This document shows, piece by piece, positions 45,843-54,444 of a DNA stretch of 64,000 bases. The number at the start of each line of letters is the position of its first letter. Positions within the stretch are counted from its first letter, which is position 1. The position numbers and the translations under genes were made by a program. Below the pieces are notes generated by a model, which ran no database searches, was not told the origin of the DNA, and was given only the letters and a program-made list of their open reading frames with translations. The DNA lies in the NCBI RefSeq assembly GCF_015207705.1, contig NZ_JADEWI010000015.1, positions 1 through 64,000 of the forward strand, written 5' to 3'. Source of the stretch: Nostoc sp. LEGE 06077. Its GTDB lineage: Bacteria; Cyanobacteriota; Cyanobacteriia; Cyanobacteriales; Nostocaceae.

Positions 45843-47087
45843 ATGAGTCAAAACTCACCAATAGATTCCGGTATTCAATCATCGAAAACACCTGAGTTGA
45901 AGCCAGCATTAGCCGCAGCCCTGTCTAGTGTGGAAGTACAGCTAGATCAAGAGTTGGCTAGATACCGTCGTTCACGCATAGCATCCAAAACAGCGTATCA
46001 ACCCCGTAAAGGAAGTAACATTAACACTCAAACCCAGGACATAACAGAAATAACGACATTGGCTGGCAAAATTCAGCTACCCCCAACAGAAATTCCCACG
46101 AGTATACAGTCTGTACCTGTAACCGAAGTACCTCTGGAAAAACCAGTAACAGCCAAGACAGAGGCAGTAGAACATCTACAGCAGCCATCTTCTAGCGATT
46201 TTAGTCCAACCCAAATTCCCCTACCATCACCAAATTCTACTAGCAGTATAGTGCCGGCGACGGCTAAGGTTGCTCACAGTGAAAATCTGATGCAAGCGCA
46301 GGAAACTTCAACTCAACCAGAGGATTATTTGGAATCGAGTGAAGCATTACTGCGGAGTTTAAATGATGAACAACAACAACCAAGCAAGCCACCCAGCAAT
46401 TCTAACGATACTCTGCTTTCACCGTTGGGTATCGGCTCGATGTTGCTGCTGTTGATGGCTAGTTTGACCTTGGGTTACATAGTATTTAATCCGAAAAGCT
46501 TGCCACAGTTGAGTTTCGATAAAATATTTAACAGTAATCCCGCTGCTAGTACCGATAAAACTCAGACTCAAGAAACAGCCAGCCAACGCCAAATCTCAGA
46601 GCAGACTGAACTGACTCCTATCCCCAAGTATCCCAATTTAGCGGCGAAAGAATTTCCCGAACTGAAAGACCCCAACGATATAGTTGGCTTACAACCAAAA
46701 ACTCTCCCAACAGCGATCGCACCGATTAATCCGCCTGTGGTAATTCCCACGCCAGTTGCGCCGCCTGTGGTTAACCCGTTACCAGATGTACAGCCAGTAC
46801 AACCGTTGAATATACCGCCTATCGCCACAGCACAACCTGTACCCCAGCCGACAGTTACTCCCCCACAGGTAAACGCCGAAATCAAACCCGCAGCAGATGG
46901 GTTCTATCATATTGTGACGGACAATGAAGGCGATCGCACTGTTGCCACTGTTCGGCAATTAGTTCCCGATGCTTATTTATCGCGCGATCAAAAGCTGATT
47001 TATCTTGGGGCGTTGAAAACCAAAGAGCAAGTAGAAAGAAGATTACAAGAACTACAAGCTAAAGGCATTAAAGCACGGGTGCAGTAG
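45843..47087 (+). CDS. Single-pass membrane protein with proline-rich and SPOR-like regions
   Basis: A 414-residue protein. The N-terminal cytoplasmic part (1-195) is Ser/Gln/Pro-rich and begins with ELKPALAAALSSVEVQLDQELARY, here given in part, a short conserved helix. One transmembrane helix (about 200-218, SMLLLLMASLTLGYIVF) is followed by a long Pro/Val-rich tract (about 275-345) and a C-terminal 60-residue domain (FYHIVTDNEGDRTV to LQELQAKGIKARVQ) with the pattern of a SPOR peptidoglycan-binding domain. Binding to the cell wall is plausible, but the role is unknown. Confidence 0.75.
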   Translation: MSQNSPIDSGIQSSKTPELKPALAAALSSVEVQLDQELARYRRSRIASKTAYQPRKGSNINTQTQDITEITTLAGKIQLPPTEIPTSIQSVPVTEVPLEKPVTAKTEAVEHLQQPSSSDFSPTQIPLPSPNSTSSIVPATAKVAHSENLMQAQETSTQPEDYLESSEALLRSLNDEQQQPSKPPSNSNDTLLSPLGIGSMLLLLMASLTLGYIVFNPKSLPQLSFDKIFNSNPAASTDKTQTQETASQRQISEQTELTPIPKYPNLAAKEFPELKDPNDIVGLQPKTLPTAIAPINPPVVIPTPVAPPVVNPLPDVQPVQPLNIPPIATAQPVPQPTVTPPQVNAEIKPAADGFYHIVTDNEGDRTVATVRQLVPDAYLSRDQKLIYLGALKTKEQVERRLQELQAKGIKARVQ

Positions 47088-47265
47088 CCATAAGGGAGAA
47101 AAATCTACGATAGGATGAATCAAAGAGAATAGGGTGTATACTTCAACTCCCTTGGCTACGGGACACTAGAGCAAGTCGCTCAGTAACCAGAGATGCAGGG
47201 GGAGATAAGACTACTATTTGATAACTACTGGCTTCTGACTTGCTGAGAGTGAATGGAGAGCCGAG

Positions 47266-47973
47266 ATGGAATTAATCAAGCGTATCCTGCGGGTGATTCG
47301 CGCTAACCTCAATAGTCTGATAGGCAGTGCAGAAGATCCAGAAAAAATTTTGGAACAAGCCGTTGCCGAAATGCAAGAAAATTTAGTGCGATTGCGACAG
47401 GGATTAGCCCAAGCCATCGCTACCCAAAAACGCACTGAACGCCAAGCAATAGCCGCCCAAGCCACTGCTGAGGACTGGTATCGCAAAGCCCAAATGGCAA
47501 TAAAACAAGGCAATGAACCTCTAGCCAGAGAAGCCTTAACCAAACGTCGTGCTTATCAAGAAACCGGCACTTCCCTCTCCAATCAAGTCGGACAACAAAC
47601 CGACATTGTTGAGCGACTAAAGAAAGATATGCGATCGCTAGAAGCCAAGATTTCGGAAGCCAAAACCAAAAAAGATATGTATATTGCCCGCGCCCGTTCG
47701 GCGGAAGCATCCTATCGACTTCAGGAAATGCTCAGTGGAGCTTCGGCCACCAGTAGTTTGAATGCTTTTGAGCGAATGGAAGAGAAAGTTTTTCAAATCG
47801 AAGCAAAATCAGAAGCTATAGCCCAACTAGATAGCGACGATTTACAAAAACAATTTACTTCCCTAGAATCTGGCAACAGCATTGATGCCGAATTGGCAGC
47901 AATGAAACAACAGGCACTGCATGAATCAGAAATTCCACTACCACAGCAATTGCCCCAATCTCCAGAGCCTTAA
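47266..47973 (+). CDS. pspA: PspA/IM30-family protein, short form
   Basis: A 235-residue, almost wholly helical ESCRT-III-like protein. The N-terminal amphipathic helix (MELIKRILRVIRANLNSLIG) and the EDPEKILEQAVAEMQENL core are diagnostic. It ends without the C-terminal extension seen in Vipp1, so it is PspA-like. Family members polymerise on stressed membranes and limit proton leak. It is the first of two tandem copies (160 bases before vipp1). The two share the SEAKTKK tract and FERMEEKV. Confidence 0.88.
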   Translation: MELIKRILRVIRANLNSLIGSAEDPEKILEQAVAEMQENLVRLRQGLAQAIATQKRTERQAIAAQATAEDWYRKAQMAIKQGNEPLAREALTKRRAYQETGTSLSNQVGQQTDIVERLKKDMRSLEAKISEAKTKKDMYIARARSAEASYRLQEMLSGASATSSLNAFERMEEKVFQIEAKSEAIAQLDSDDLQKQFTSLESGNSIDAELAAMKQQALHESEIPLPQQLPQSPEP

Positions 47974-48133
47974 ACACTGGTCAATCGTTATAGCCAGGGT
48001 ATATCTTAACAATTAAGAGGTATCAGGAGGTACCGAAGCAAGCCGGAAAGATTACATTTAAATAAGAAACTATTAAATAGTAAAAACCTTAACTGTTCAT
48101 CCAAGTACCGAAACTGCAAAAGGAAAACAAATT

Positions 48134-48919
48134 ATGGGATTATTCGATCGCATTAAGCGAGTAGTCAGTGCAAATATCAATGACTTGGTAAATAAAGCTG
48201 AAGACCCAGAAAAAATGCTAGAGCAAGCCATCCTGGAAATGCAGGAAGACTTGGTACAGTTGCGTCAGGGTGTAGCTCAGGCGATCGCCGCCCAAAAACG
48301 CACTGAAAAACAATACAATGATGCCCAAAATGAAATCAACAAATGGCAGCGCAATGCTCAACTCGCACTGCAAAAAGGCGATGAAAATCTCGCCCGCCAA
48401 GCCCTAGAACGCAAAAAGACTTTCACCGAAACCGGCACAGCACTCAAAACTAGCTTAGATCAGCAAAGTACTCAAGTTGAAACACTAAAACGCAATTTAA
48501 TTCAGCTAGAAAGTAAAATTTCCGAAGCCAAGACCAAAAAAGAAATGCTCAAGGCGCGGATTACTACCGCCAAAGCTCAAGAGCAACTTGAAGGTATGGT
48601 GCGGGGGATGAATAGCAGCAGTGCAATGGCGGCTTTCGAGCGGATGGAAGAAAAAGTCCTGATGCAAGAAGCCCGCGCCCAGTCAGCCGCAGAGTTGGCA
48701 GGTTCGGATTTAGAAAGCCAATTTGCCCAGTTAGAAGCGGGAAGTGATGTAGATGATGAATTGGCAGCTTTAAAAGCTTCACTCGCACCCGCAAGTCCAC
48801 CCAATCAGAACTTACTACCACCAGAGCAAACTACTCCTTCCCAAACAACCCCTCCCAAATCGAATGAAGTAGTTGATGCGGAGTTGGAATCTTTACGCAA
48901 GCAACTGGATCAAATGTAA
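48134..48919 (+). CDS. vipp1: Vipp1/IM30 thylakoid membrane protein
   Basis: A 261-residue helical protein that forms rings and rods on membranes and is needed for thylakoid formation. It starts with the amphipathic helix MGLFDRIKRVVSANINDLV and has the same EDPEKMLEQAILEMQEDL core as its upstream paralogue. Unlike that copy it has a Pro/Thr linker and a terminal helix (VVDAELESLRKQLDQM), the C-terminal extension that separates Vipp1 from PspA. It lies in tandem after pspA and is followed by a hairpin terminator. Confidence 0.93.
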   Translation: MGLFDRIKRVVSANINDLVNKAEDPEKMLEQAILEMQEDLVQLRQGVAQAIAAQKRTEKQYNDAQNEINKWQRNAQLALQKGDENLARQALERKKTFTETGTALKTSLDQQSTQVETLKRNLIQLESKISEAKTKKEMLKARITTAKAQEQLEGMVRGMNSSSAMAAFERMEEKVLMQEARAQSAAELAGSDLESQFAQLEAGSDVDDELAALKASLAPASPPNQNLLPPEQTTPSQTTPPKSNEVVDAELESLRKQLDQM

Positions 48920-48947
48920 AATTTTGTTAGATACTGATTTGAGCTAG

Positions 48948-48970
48948 TCCCACACCTGTTGGTTGTGGGA
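48948..48970 (+). terminator. Probable vipp1 terminator
   Basis: TCCCACA (48948-48954) pairs with TGTGGGA (48964-48970) over a 9-base loop, followed by TTTTG. It is 29 bases after the stop codon of vipp1. Confidence 0.55.
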
Positions 48971-48982
48971 TTTTGCTTCGGT

Positions 48983-49080
48983 AGTCAAGAGTCAATGATC
49001 AATAGTTGAGGATGGAACGGCACGAAGAAAAGCGCAAATATTGACTATGAACTGTGGACTATAGACTTTTGACTCTTGAC
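48983..49080. repeat. AGTCAAT-type heptamer repeats
   Basis: AGTCAAG, AGTCAAT, GATCAAT and AGTTGAG run in tandem, with TTGACT-like complements up to 49080. It is the same repeat type as at 33997 and 49481. It lies between vipp1 and the thioredoxin gene. Confidence 0.65.
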
Positions 49081-49138
49081 AACTTTGGGATAAAGTATTT
49101 TTTGTGCCAAGTATTGATGCCAACTAATGGAGACTGCC

Positions 49139-49474
49139 ATGAGTAAGGGTGTAATCACCATCACTGATGCTGAGTTTGAAACCGAAGTGTTGCAATCTGA
49201 GCAGCCTGTATTAGTTTACTTTTGGGCTTCTTGGTGTGGCCCATGTCAGTTGATGTCACCACTGATTAATCTCGCCGCCAACAAATTTAGCGATCGCCTG
49301 AAAATTGTCAAAATGGAAGTTGACCCCAACCCGGTTTCTGTCAAACAGTACGGGGTCGAAGGTGTACCAGCCTTAAGGCTAATTCAAGGGGAAAAATTAT
49401 TAGAATCAACTGAGGGAGTGATTAGTAAAGATAAATTACTGAGTCTGCTAGATACGCATTTAAATCAAAATTAG
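49139..49474 (+). CDS. Thioredoxin family protein
   Basis: A 111-residue thioredoxin. The redox motif WCGPC lies in YFWASWCGPCQLMSP, and the cis-proline region is YGVEGVPALRLIQGEK. The ATG at 49139 is preferred to that at 49127 because a TGGAG ribosome site lies about seven bases upstream of it and partly inside the longer version. The sequence is more diverged from classic m-type thioredoxin than usual (LIN and LAANKF in helix 2), so its partner may be specific. It is followed after a heptamer block by an aminotransferase gene. Confidence 0.9.
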   Translation: MSKGVITITDAEFETEVLQSEQPVLVYFWASWCGPCQLMSPLINLAANKFSDRLKIVKMEVDPNPVSVKQYGVEGVPALRLIQGEKLLESTEGVISKDKLLSLLDTHLNQN

Positions 49475-49480
49475 TTAATA

Positions 49481-49539
49481 GTCAATAGTCAATACTATGG
49501 ACTGTTGACTATTGACCATTGACCATCGACCCTTGACTA
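49481..49539. repeat. Heptamer repeats abutting an aminotransferase start
   Basis: Two GTCAATA-type units (49481-49494), then five units in the opposite sense, TTGACTA, TTGACCA, TTGACCA, TCGACCC and TTGACTA (49505-49539). They end two bases before the ATG at 49542, so the ribosome site of the next gene lies inside repeat DNA. Confidence 0.75.
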
Positions 49540-49541
49540 AT

Positions 49542-50735
49542 ATGCAATTTGCACAGCGTTTACAACCTCTACGATTTAACGTGTTTGCGGAAATGGACAG
49601 AGCTAAAGCTGCGGCTTTGTCAGTTGGGCAACAGTTAATTGATTTGTCATTGGGGTCTTCGGATTTGCCCACGGAGGCGCACGTTCTAGCCGCGATCGCC
49701 CAATCTCTTGATGACCAGAATACTCACGGTTATTTGTTATTTAATGGCACGCAAGCATTTCGTCAAGCTGCGGCTGACTGGTATGAGCAAAAATTTGGCA
49801 TCAAAGTTAATCCAGAAACAGAGGTACTACCTTTAATTGGTTCTCAAGAAGGTACGGCTCACTTACCTCTAGCTTTATTAAATCCTGGTGATTTTGCCTT
49901 ATTACTCGACCCTGGTTATCCGTCCCATGCAGGCGGAGTCTATTTAGCCAGTGGCCAAATTTATCCTATGCCACTACTAGCGGAAAATGGGTTTTTACCA
50001 GTATTGGCAGATATTCCTACTGCTGTTGTGGCACAGTCGAAGATGATGGTGTTGAGCTATCCCCATAATCCCACAGCGGCGATCGCTCCTTTGGCTTTTT
50101 TCCAAGAAGCGGTGGCTTTTTGTCAGCAACACAATATTGTTTTAGTTCACGATTTCCCTTACGTAGATTTAGTATTTGCAGAAACTTCGGGAATCGTCAA
50201 GAGTTTTCCTCAGTCTTTAGTTCCATCAATTCTGCAAGCTGATCCAGAAAAAAGCGTCTCGATTGAGTTTTTCACCCTTTCTAAGTCTTACAACATGGGC
50301 GGTTTCCGCATTGGGTACGCCATTGGTAATGCTGAGTTAATCAAAGCTTTACGCCACATCAAAGCCGCAGTTGATTTTAATCAATATAGAGGAATTTTAA
50401 ATGGGGCGATCGCCGCCCTCACAGGCCCCCAAGCCGAAGTCAAAAATACAGTCGCTACCTTCCGTCAAAGGCGAGATGCTTTCGTGAATGCCTTACATCG
50501 CATTGGTTGGCAAGTTCCTAGCCCTCAAGCCACTATGTATATTTGGGCTAAGTTACCTTCTCCTTGGGAAAACAATTCCGTAGAATTTTGTACCCAGTTA
50601 GTTAAACAAACTGGCGTAGCTGCTTCTCCCGGTGCTGGGTTTGGTAAATCTGGAGAAGGATATGTCCGTTTTGCCTTGGTACATGAACCACCTTTGTTAG
50701 AAACTGCGGTGGCAAGAATTGCTAAGTTTCTTTAA
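49542..50735 (+). CDS. Class I/II PLP aminotransferase (LL-DAP/DapC-like)
   Basis: A 397-residue pyridoxal-phosphate enzyme. The ATG at 49542 is chosen; a frame starting at TTG 49512 only adds residues from heptamer repeat DNA. Motifs: QLIDLSLGSSDLPTE, PLIGSQEGTAHLPLALL, PHNPTAAIAP, VLVHDFPYVDLVF and the PLP lysine in FTLSKSYNMGGFRIGYA. These place it near the LL-diaminopimelate/succinyl-DAP aminotransferases, but the exact substrate is uncertain. It probably works in amino-acid metabolism. Confidence 0.88.
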   Translation: MQFAQRLQPLRFNVFAEMDRAKAAALSVGQQLIDLSLGSSDLPTEAHVLAAIAQSLDDQNTHGYLLFNGTQAFRQAAADWYEQKFGIKVNPETEVLPLIGSQEGTAHLPLALLNPGDFALLLDPGYPSHAGGVYLASGQIYPMPLLAENGFLPVLADIPTAVVAQSKMMVLSYPHNPTAAIAPLAFFQEAVAFCQQHNIVLVHDFPYVDLVFAETSGIVKSFPQSLVPSILQADPEKSVSIEFFTLSKSYNMGGFRIGYAIGNAELIKALRHIKAAVDFNQYRGILNGAIAALTGPQAEVKNTVATFRQRRDAFVNALHRIGWQVPSPQATMYIWAKLPSPWENNSVEFCTQLVKQTGVAASPGAGFGKSGEGYVRFALVHEPPLLETAVARIAKFL

Positions 50736-50907
50736 GTAAGTCGAGCTAAGTGGATTTATCAAGTCTTGATGTTAAACTTGCCAGAATTTTATTAATCCCC
50801 ACCTACCCTGGGTTTGTTTAAGATAAACTACAGAGAAATTCCTGAAATGTCATCAAGATATTACAATCTATCGACGACAGTAAATTACAAGTAATTAACA
50901 CAGGTGC

Positions 50908-51291
50908 ATGGCAAGTAGTGTGGTAAAAATTAGCGTTTGTGCTTTGTCTTTTGCCGTGATTGGTGCTTTAGGACAGCAACCTCTTTGGGCATTCAGCAAC
51001 ACTTCATTAGCAAAAAATGTAGAAGAGATGAATTTCCAGCCTGAAGCCACTGAGGATGGGAAGAACATTGACAGCACAAATCATTACTACACACCAAGCT
51101 TAATTCCTCAACAGCCTACTGCTACTAGTGCGGCTCCTCTATCAACCTACATTCATCCATATAGCAATAGGTGGACAAACCTCCAGAGTACATCTCCTCG
51201 CCCACGCCAAGTGCCAGAATCTTCAGCATTACTAGGCTTGATGGCGATCGCCGGCTGGTTTGGCATACAACACCAAATGAAAAAAGCTTAG
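50908..51291 (+). CDS. Small exported protein with PEP-CTERM-like C terminus
   Basis: A 127-residue protein. The N-terminal signal peptide (VVKISVCALSFAVIGALG, cut near LWA-FS) precedes a short polar mature part rich in Ser, Thr, Pro and Gln. The C terminus is VPESSALLGLMAIAGWFGIQ followed by basic HQMKKA: the layout of a PEP-CTERM exosortase signal, except that Pro-Glu-Pro reads Pro-Glu-Ser. The role is unknown. The second gene downstream has a canonical signal. Confidence 0.75.
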   Translation: MASSVVKISVCALSFAVIGALGQQPLWAFSNTSLAKNVEEMNFQPEATEDGKNIDSTNHYYTPSLIPQQPTATSAAPLSTYIHPYSNRWTNLQSTSPRPRQVPESSALLGLMAIAGWFGIQHQMKKA

Positions 51292-51600
51292 TCCAAAAAG
51301 CCACTTTTGGTATCCATGTAATATTAACAACGCTATCAAAGTCAGTAATCCAGTAAAATTGCTGACTTCGATAGCAAAATATTAGTCGTCTTTTTATTCA
51401 GAATCTACGACAACTTTACCCAATCAAGTCTCCTGGTTTCTTAAACTGGTTTAGTGTGCGTAACTACTAAACATGGCTAAGTGCTGGTTGCTCTTTTTAC
51501 CAGCCGCATTCTAAAAAAGCCAAAGCCTGTAGTCAGGCTAATCCAATTCCAGAAACAAAGACAGTATATAAAATTACCCCAAAACTGGTGGAGACAGTAA
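51292..51600. other. Intergenic region between the two surface-protein genes
   Basis: 309 bases. They contain a long hairpin at 51332-51375 that may terminate the small PEP-CTERM-like gene, and the promoter region of the next gene. No gene is seen. Confidence 0.45.
51332..51375 (+). terminator. Long hairpin after the small exported protein gene
   Basis: GCTATCAAAGTCAG (51332-51345) pairs with CTGACTTCGATAGC (51362-51375), with one mismatch. It lies 40 bases after the stop. An A/T-rich stretch follows, but no clean T tract, so it may be a terminator or a dispersed hairpin. Confidence 0.4.
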
Positions 51601-52968
51601 ATGAAAAGAACTTTCCAAACACTTGTAATTGGTGCCTCAATGGCTGTTGGCGTGAGTGCGATCGCCTCTAACCCAGCACAAGCATATGCACCACCAGCTT
51701 CTCCAGCAAATCCTGTAGGCATTACAGATGCTACAGTTGAAGGCACAGCACCCTACATTACCTATGGTGTTAGTGGTGGTAACACCGTCAAGGTAGATAA
51801 TACAACAGTTAATGTTCAGACTGCATTACAAGGCAACAGCACATCACCTGGTGGTAACATCGAACTGTTTTCTAACAGTGAAGCTCTAAATTTAATTCAG
51901 TTCCTGAACTACGACCAAGCTACAAGTATAAGCGGCACAATTGCTGGTAAAAACATCACTCTTAGTAGTCTGACAGCTAAAGATTGGTTCGGTGACTCTG
52001 TTACTAGTATTAGCACCGCTTTGTCTAGTTTGCCTTCGACTTCTGATCCAGTTGCTTATACACAAGCGTTGATGTCTGCCATTAGCCCACTGTATAACAG
52101 TTCTAATTTGGCTACACAGTGGTTTAACACAGCTTTGTCTACTTACAATGTGGCAGGCACTCAAGATATGTTTAACGCATTTTTAGTTGCCGGTGGTTTT
52201 CAGCGCTTCAGCGACCCCAACCTATCTTATGTCAATCAAGACAAAGATGGTACAATCCGCATTGGCTTGGCTGGTCATGAAGATGCAAAAACTTTAATTC
52301 AACAAAAATTGGCTGGAGATCTCAGTCAAGCACAAACTGCGTTAGGTAAAGTACAAACAGCTCTGACTGATGCACAAACTGCATACAACATCCTAGATCA
52401 AGCTCAAAATGGACTTACTGCGTACAAGCAAAAATATCCAAACACAACTAATATAACCACAACAGCTTTAGGAATAGAGCGTCAAACGCTCAAGTCACAA
52501 AATAAGTCTACTAGTGATATTGACGCTCTATTGGGTTTTATGCAAAAAGGTAGTATCTCTACCATTTCATATACCCAATTGTCCAGTAAAGTAGATACAG
52601 CTAAAAATACAGCTAAAAGCGGAGTTGACTCTTTAACAACTCAGAAAGATGCTGTGATATCCAAGATCAATTTAATCAACGATGGTCTTGCTAAACTACC
52701 AGAAACAATCCAAGCCAGCGAATTAGTCAAAGTTGCGTATAATGGCGGCCCTGCTCAATACCTCTACAGCTTCAACGCAACTGGGTCTGGTGTAGTTGCA
52801 CAAGATGACGGTATTTCTCACAACGGTAACTATGAAGTAACCATTCAAGGCGTACCTGTAAAAACTCCAGAGCCAACATCAGTACCAGAACCCTCAGTAG
52901 TACTGGGTATGTTGGGTGTCGCTGGAATCGTTGCTATACAACGCAAATCAAAAAAAGTATCCGGTTGA
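51601..52968 (+). CDS. PEP-CTERM surface protein
   Basis: A 455-residue exported protein. A signal peptide (TLVIGASMAVGVSAIASNPAQAYA, here in part) is followed by a mature part rich in Ser, Thr, Ala and Asn, including a helical, heptad-like section (about 240-370) full of Q, A, T and K. It ends TPEPTSVPEPSVVLGMLGVAG with a transmembrane stretch and the basic tail IQRKSKKVSG, a canonical PEP-CTERM sorting signal for exosortase. It is probably anchored or released on the cell surface; no enzyme domain is seen. A strong terminator follows at 52998. Confidence 0.85.
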   Translation: MKRTFQTLVIGASMAVGVSAIASNPAQAYAPPASPANPVGITDATVEGTAPYITYGVSGGNTVKVDNTTVNVQTALQGNSTSPGGNIELFSNSEALNLIQFLNYDQATSISGTIAGKNITLSSLTAKDWFGDSVTSISTALSSLPSTSDPVAYTQALMSAISPLYNSSNLATQWFNTALSTYNVAGTQDMFNAFLVAGGFQRFSDPNLSYVNQDKDGTIRIGLAGHEDAKTLIQQKLAGDLSQAQTALGKVQTALTDAQTAYNILDQAQNGLTAYKQKYPNTTNITTTALGIERQTLKSQNKSTSDIDALLGFMQKGSISTISYTQLSSKVDTAKNTAKSGVDSLTTQKDAVISKINLINDGLAKLPETIQASELVKVAYNGGPAQYLYSFNATGSGVVAQDDGISHNGNYEVTIQGVPVKTPEPTSVPEPSVVLGMLGVAGIVAIQRKSKKVSG

Positions 52969-53462
52969 GGCTCCGGTTTCCATTCCCAAAAATAAGCAAA
53001 GGAGCATAAATTGCTCCTTTTTTTTATAAAAAATTAATCTGGTTTCTGTAAAACTACTGTTGTTTATATCACTAAGATAAGTCATTTTTTAAGTATATCT
53101 ACATTAATAGGGCTTCTAATAAAGTAAATTTTTATAAAAAAAATAAATAAATATTTAGCAAATATTAATTGTTTATGAAGATTTATCAATAAATTGCAAT
53201 CATGCTATTTAGTAAATATTAGAAAAAAATTAACTTTTATTTACTATTGGTTTAAAACAGCAAAATACCTTCAATAAAGTAGAAATACTTAATTTAATAA
53301 CACACTAGGCTCTTTTTTTATTAAATCCATAAGCTTACATCACAGTTCCTAATCATATAAGGTGTAACTTCTCTAGGCTCTGATCTCAAAGAATGTACCT
53401 CACAAAAGTGAGAAAATCTATTAGTGTTTTTTGGGAATATTAGTCTTCAATTATGTTTAATA
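52969..53462. other. AT-rich region after the PEP-CTERM gene
   Basis: About 490 very AT-rich bases carrying the terminator at 52998-53025 and the leader of the response-regulator gene. No further gene is recognised. Confidence 0.45.
52998..53025 (+). terminator. Rho-independent terminator of the PEP-CTERM gene
   Basis: AAAGGAGCA (52998-53006) pairs with TGCTCCTTT (53012-53020), followed by a T tract to 53025. This is a textbook shape, 29 bases after the stop. Confidence 0.85.
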
Positions 53463-53885
53463 ATGACAGCACATTTACCTACCATTAATCAGCAAGTGCA
53501 TCCATATCAATTAAAAAGGGTATTACTAATTGAAGATCATGACGTAAATAGGATGTTGCTGAGTGACTACCTAGGTTACTGTGGATACGATGTCAGAAGT
53601 CTGTCAAATGGAGCAGCTTTGTTTTCAACCATCAAAAGCTATCAGCCAGATTTAATGTTATTAGACTTAAAATTACCAGATGTTGATGGTTATTGGCTGC
53701 TAGAACAAATCCAACAACATCCATATTTATCAAAGATACCTATTATTGTAGTTTCAGCCTTTGCTTTTAAAGCGGATCAAGATAGAGCTATAAGTTTAGG
53801 CGCGCGTCGTTATCTTGTCAAACCGATAAATCTGAATATTTTGGTGATGACAATTCAAGAAGAGTTGGCTTATTGCTGCATCTAA
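53463..53885 (+). CDS. Single-domain response regulator
   Basis: A 140-residue receiver protein. The ATG at 53463 is preferred to a GTG 13 codons upstream, although the latter frame is open. The domain runs from KRVLLIEDHDVNRMLL through LMLLDLKLPDVDGYWLL (phospho-acceptor Asp in LLDLKLP) to VSAFAFKAD and YLVKPI with the conserved Lys. There is no output domain, so it is CheY-like and must act through partners. It lies about 300 bases before the broken REC-PAS-GGDEF locus on the same strand. Confidence 0.88.
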   Translation: MTAHLPTINQQVHPYQLKRVLLIEDHDVNRMLLSDYLGYCGYDVRSLSNGAALFSTIKSYQPDLMLLDLKLPDVDGYWLLEQIQQHPYLSKIPIIVVSAFAFKADQDRAISLGARRYLVKPINLNILVMTIQEELAYCCI

Positions 53886-54181
53886 ATTTGGAATTTTGAC
53901 GATTTTTGAGATTTATTATTAACATTTTTATTGCTGCAAAATCGCTGAATTCTTAGTGATTTTACGGAAAAAGATTTTTAAATCAGACAAAATTATATAT
54001 TTTTACGATGCTTTAGCAAGACAAATAATACTGTGGACAATAGATCATCTCAAACCTATTCAGCATTTTAGCCGAGCATATACGCCGATAATTTAGATAT
54101 TGATTATCATAGAATTATTAACCTTTAGATTGGGTTAACAATTCAATCAATATCTGAACTTAGCAAGTAGGTAATTTTAAT
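53886..54181. other. Intergenic region upstream of the broken receiver
   Basis: 296 AT-rich bases between the response regulator and the REC remnant at 54182. No hairpin, gene or repeat stands out. Confidence 0.35.
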
Positions 54182-54427
54182 ATGTTAGCACACAAAATCC
54201 TAGTTGCTGAGGATGAAAATTTACTTGTGCTTAATCTCCAAAGAAGCTTGTTGGAACGAGGATACAAGTTTTCAGGTATTACTGATTTGGGAGAAAAATC
54301 CGTCAAAAAGATCCGAGAATTTTCTTACATATTAGTATTAATTGACATCAAGTTAATTAAAAAAATCTGCTGGCACAAGCATATAATATTATCCATAAAA
54401 TTTTTCCTATATTCGTATTATATTTAA
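54182..54427 (+). pseudogene. Truncated receiver domain, 5' part of a broken REC-PAS-GGDEF gene
   Basis: 81 codons. The first 57 residues are a good receiver start (HKILVAEDENLLVLNLQRSL, ending VLIDIKL with the phospho-acceptor Asp). The frame then loses receiver character (LIKKICWHKHIILSIKFF). The lost part continues in another frame: from 54370, the frame of the next gene reads LAQAYNIIHKIFPIFVLY, a receiver helix and strand, and stops at TAG 54442-54444. A frameshift or small deletion near 54355-54370 plus that stop thus splits the receiver. Phosphorylation-dependent control of the downstream protein is probably lost. Confidence 0.75.
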
Positions 54428-54444
54428 ATAGGAATTTGCTATAG

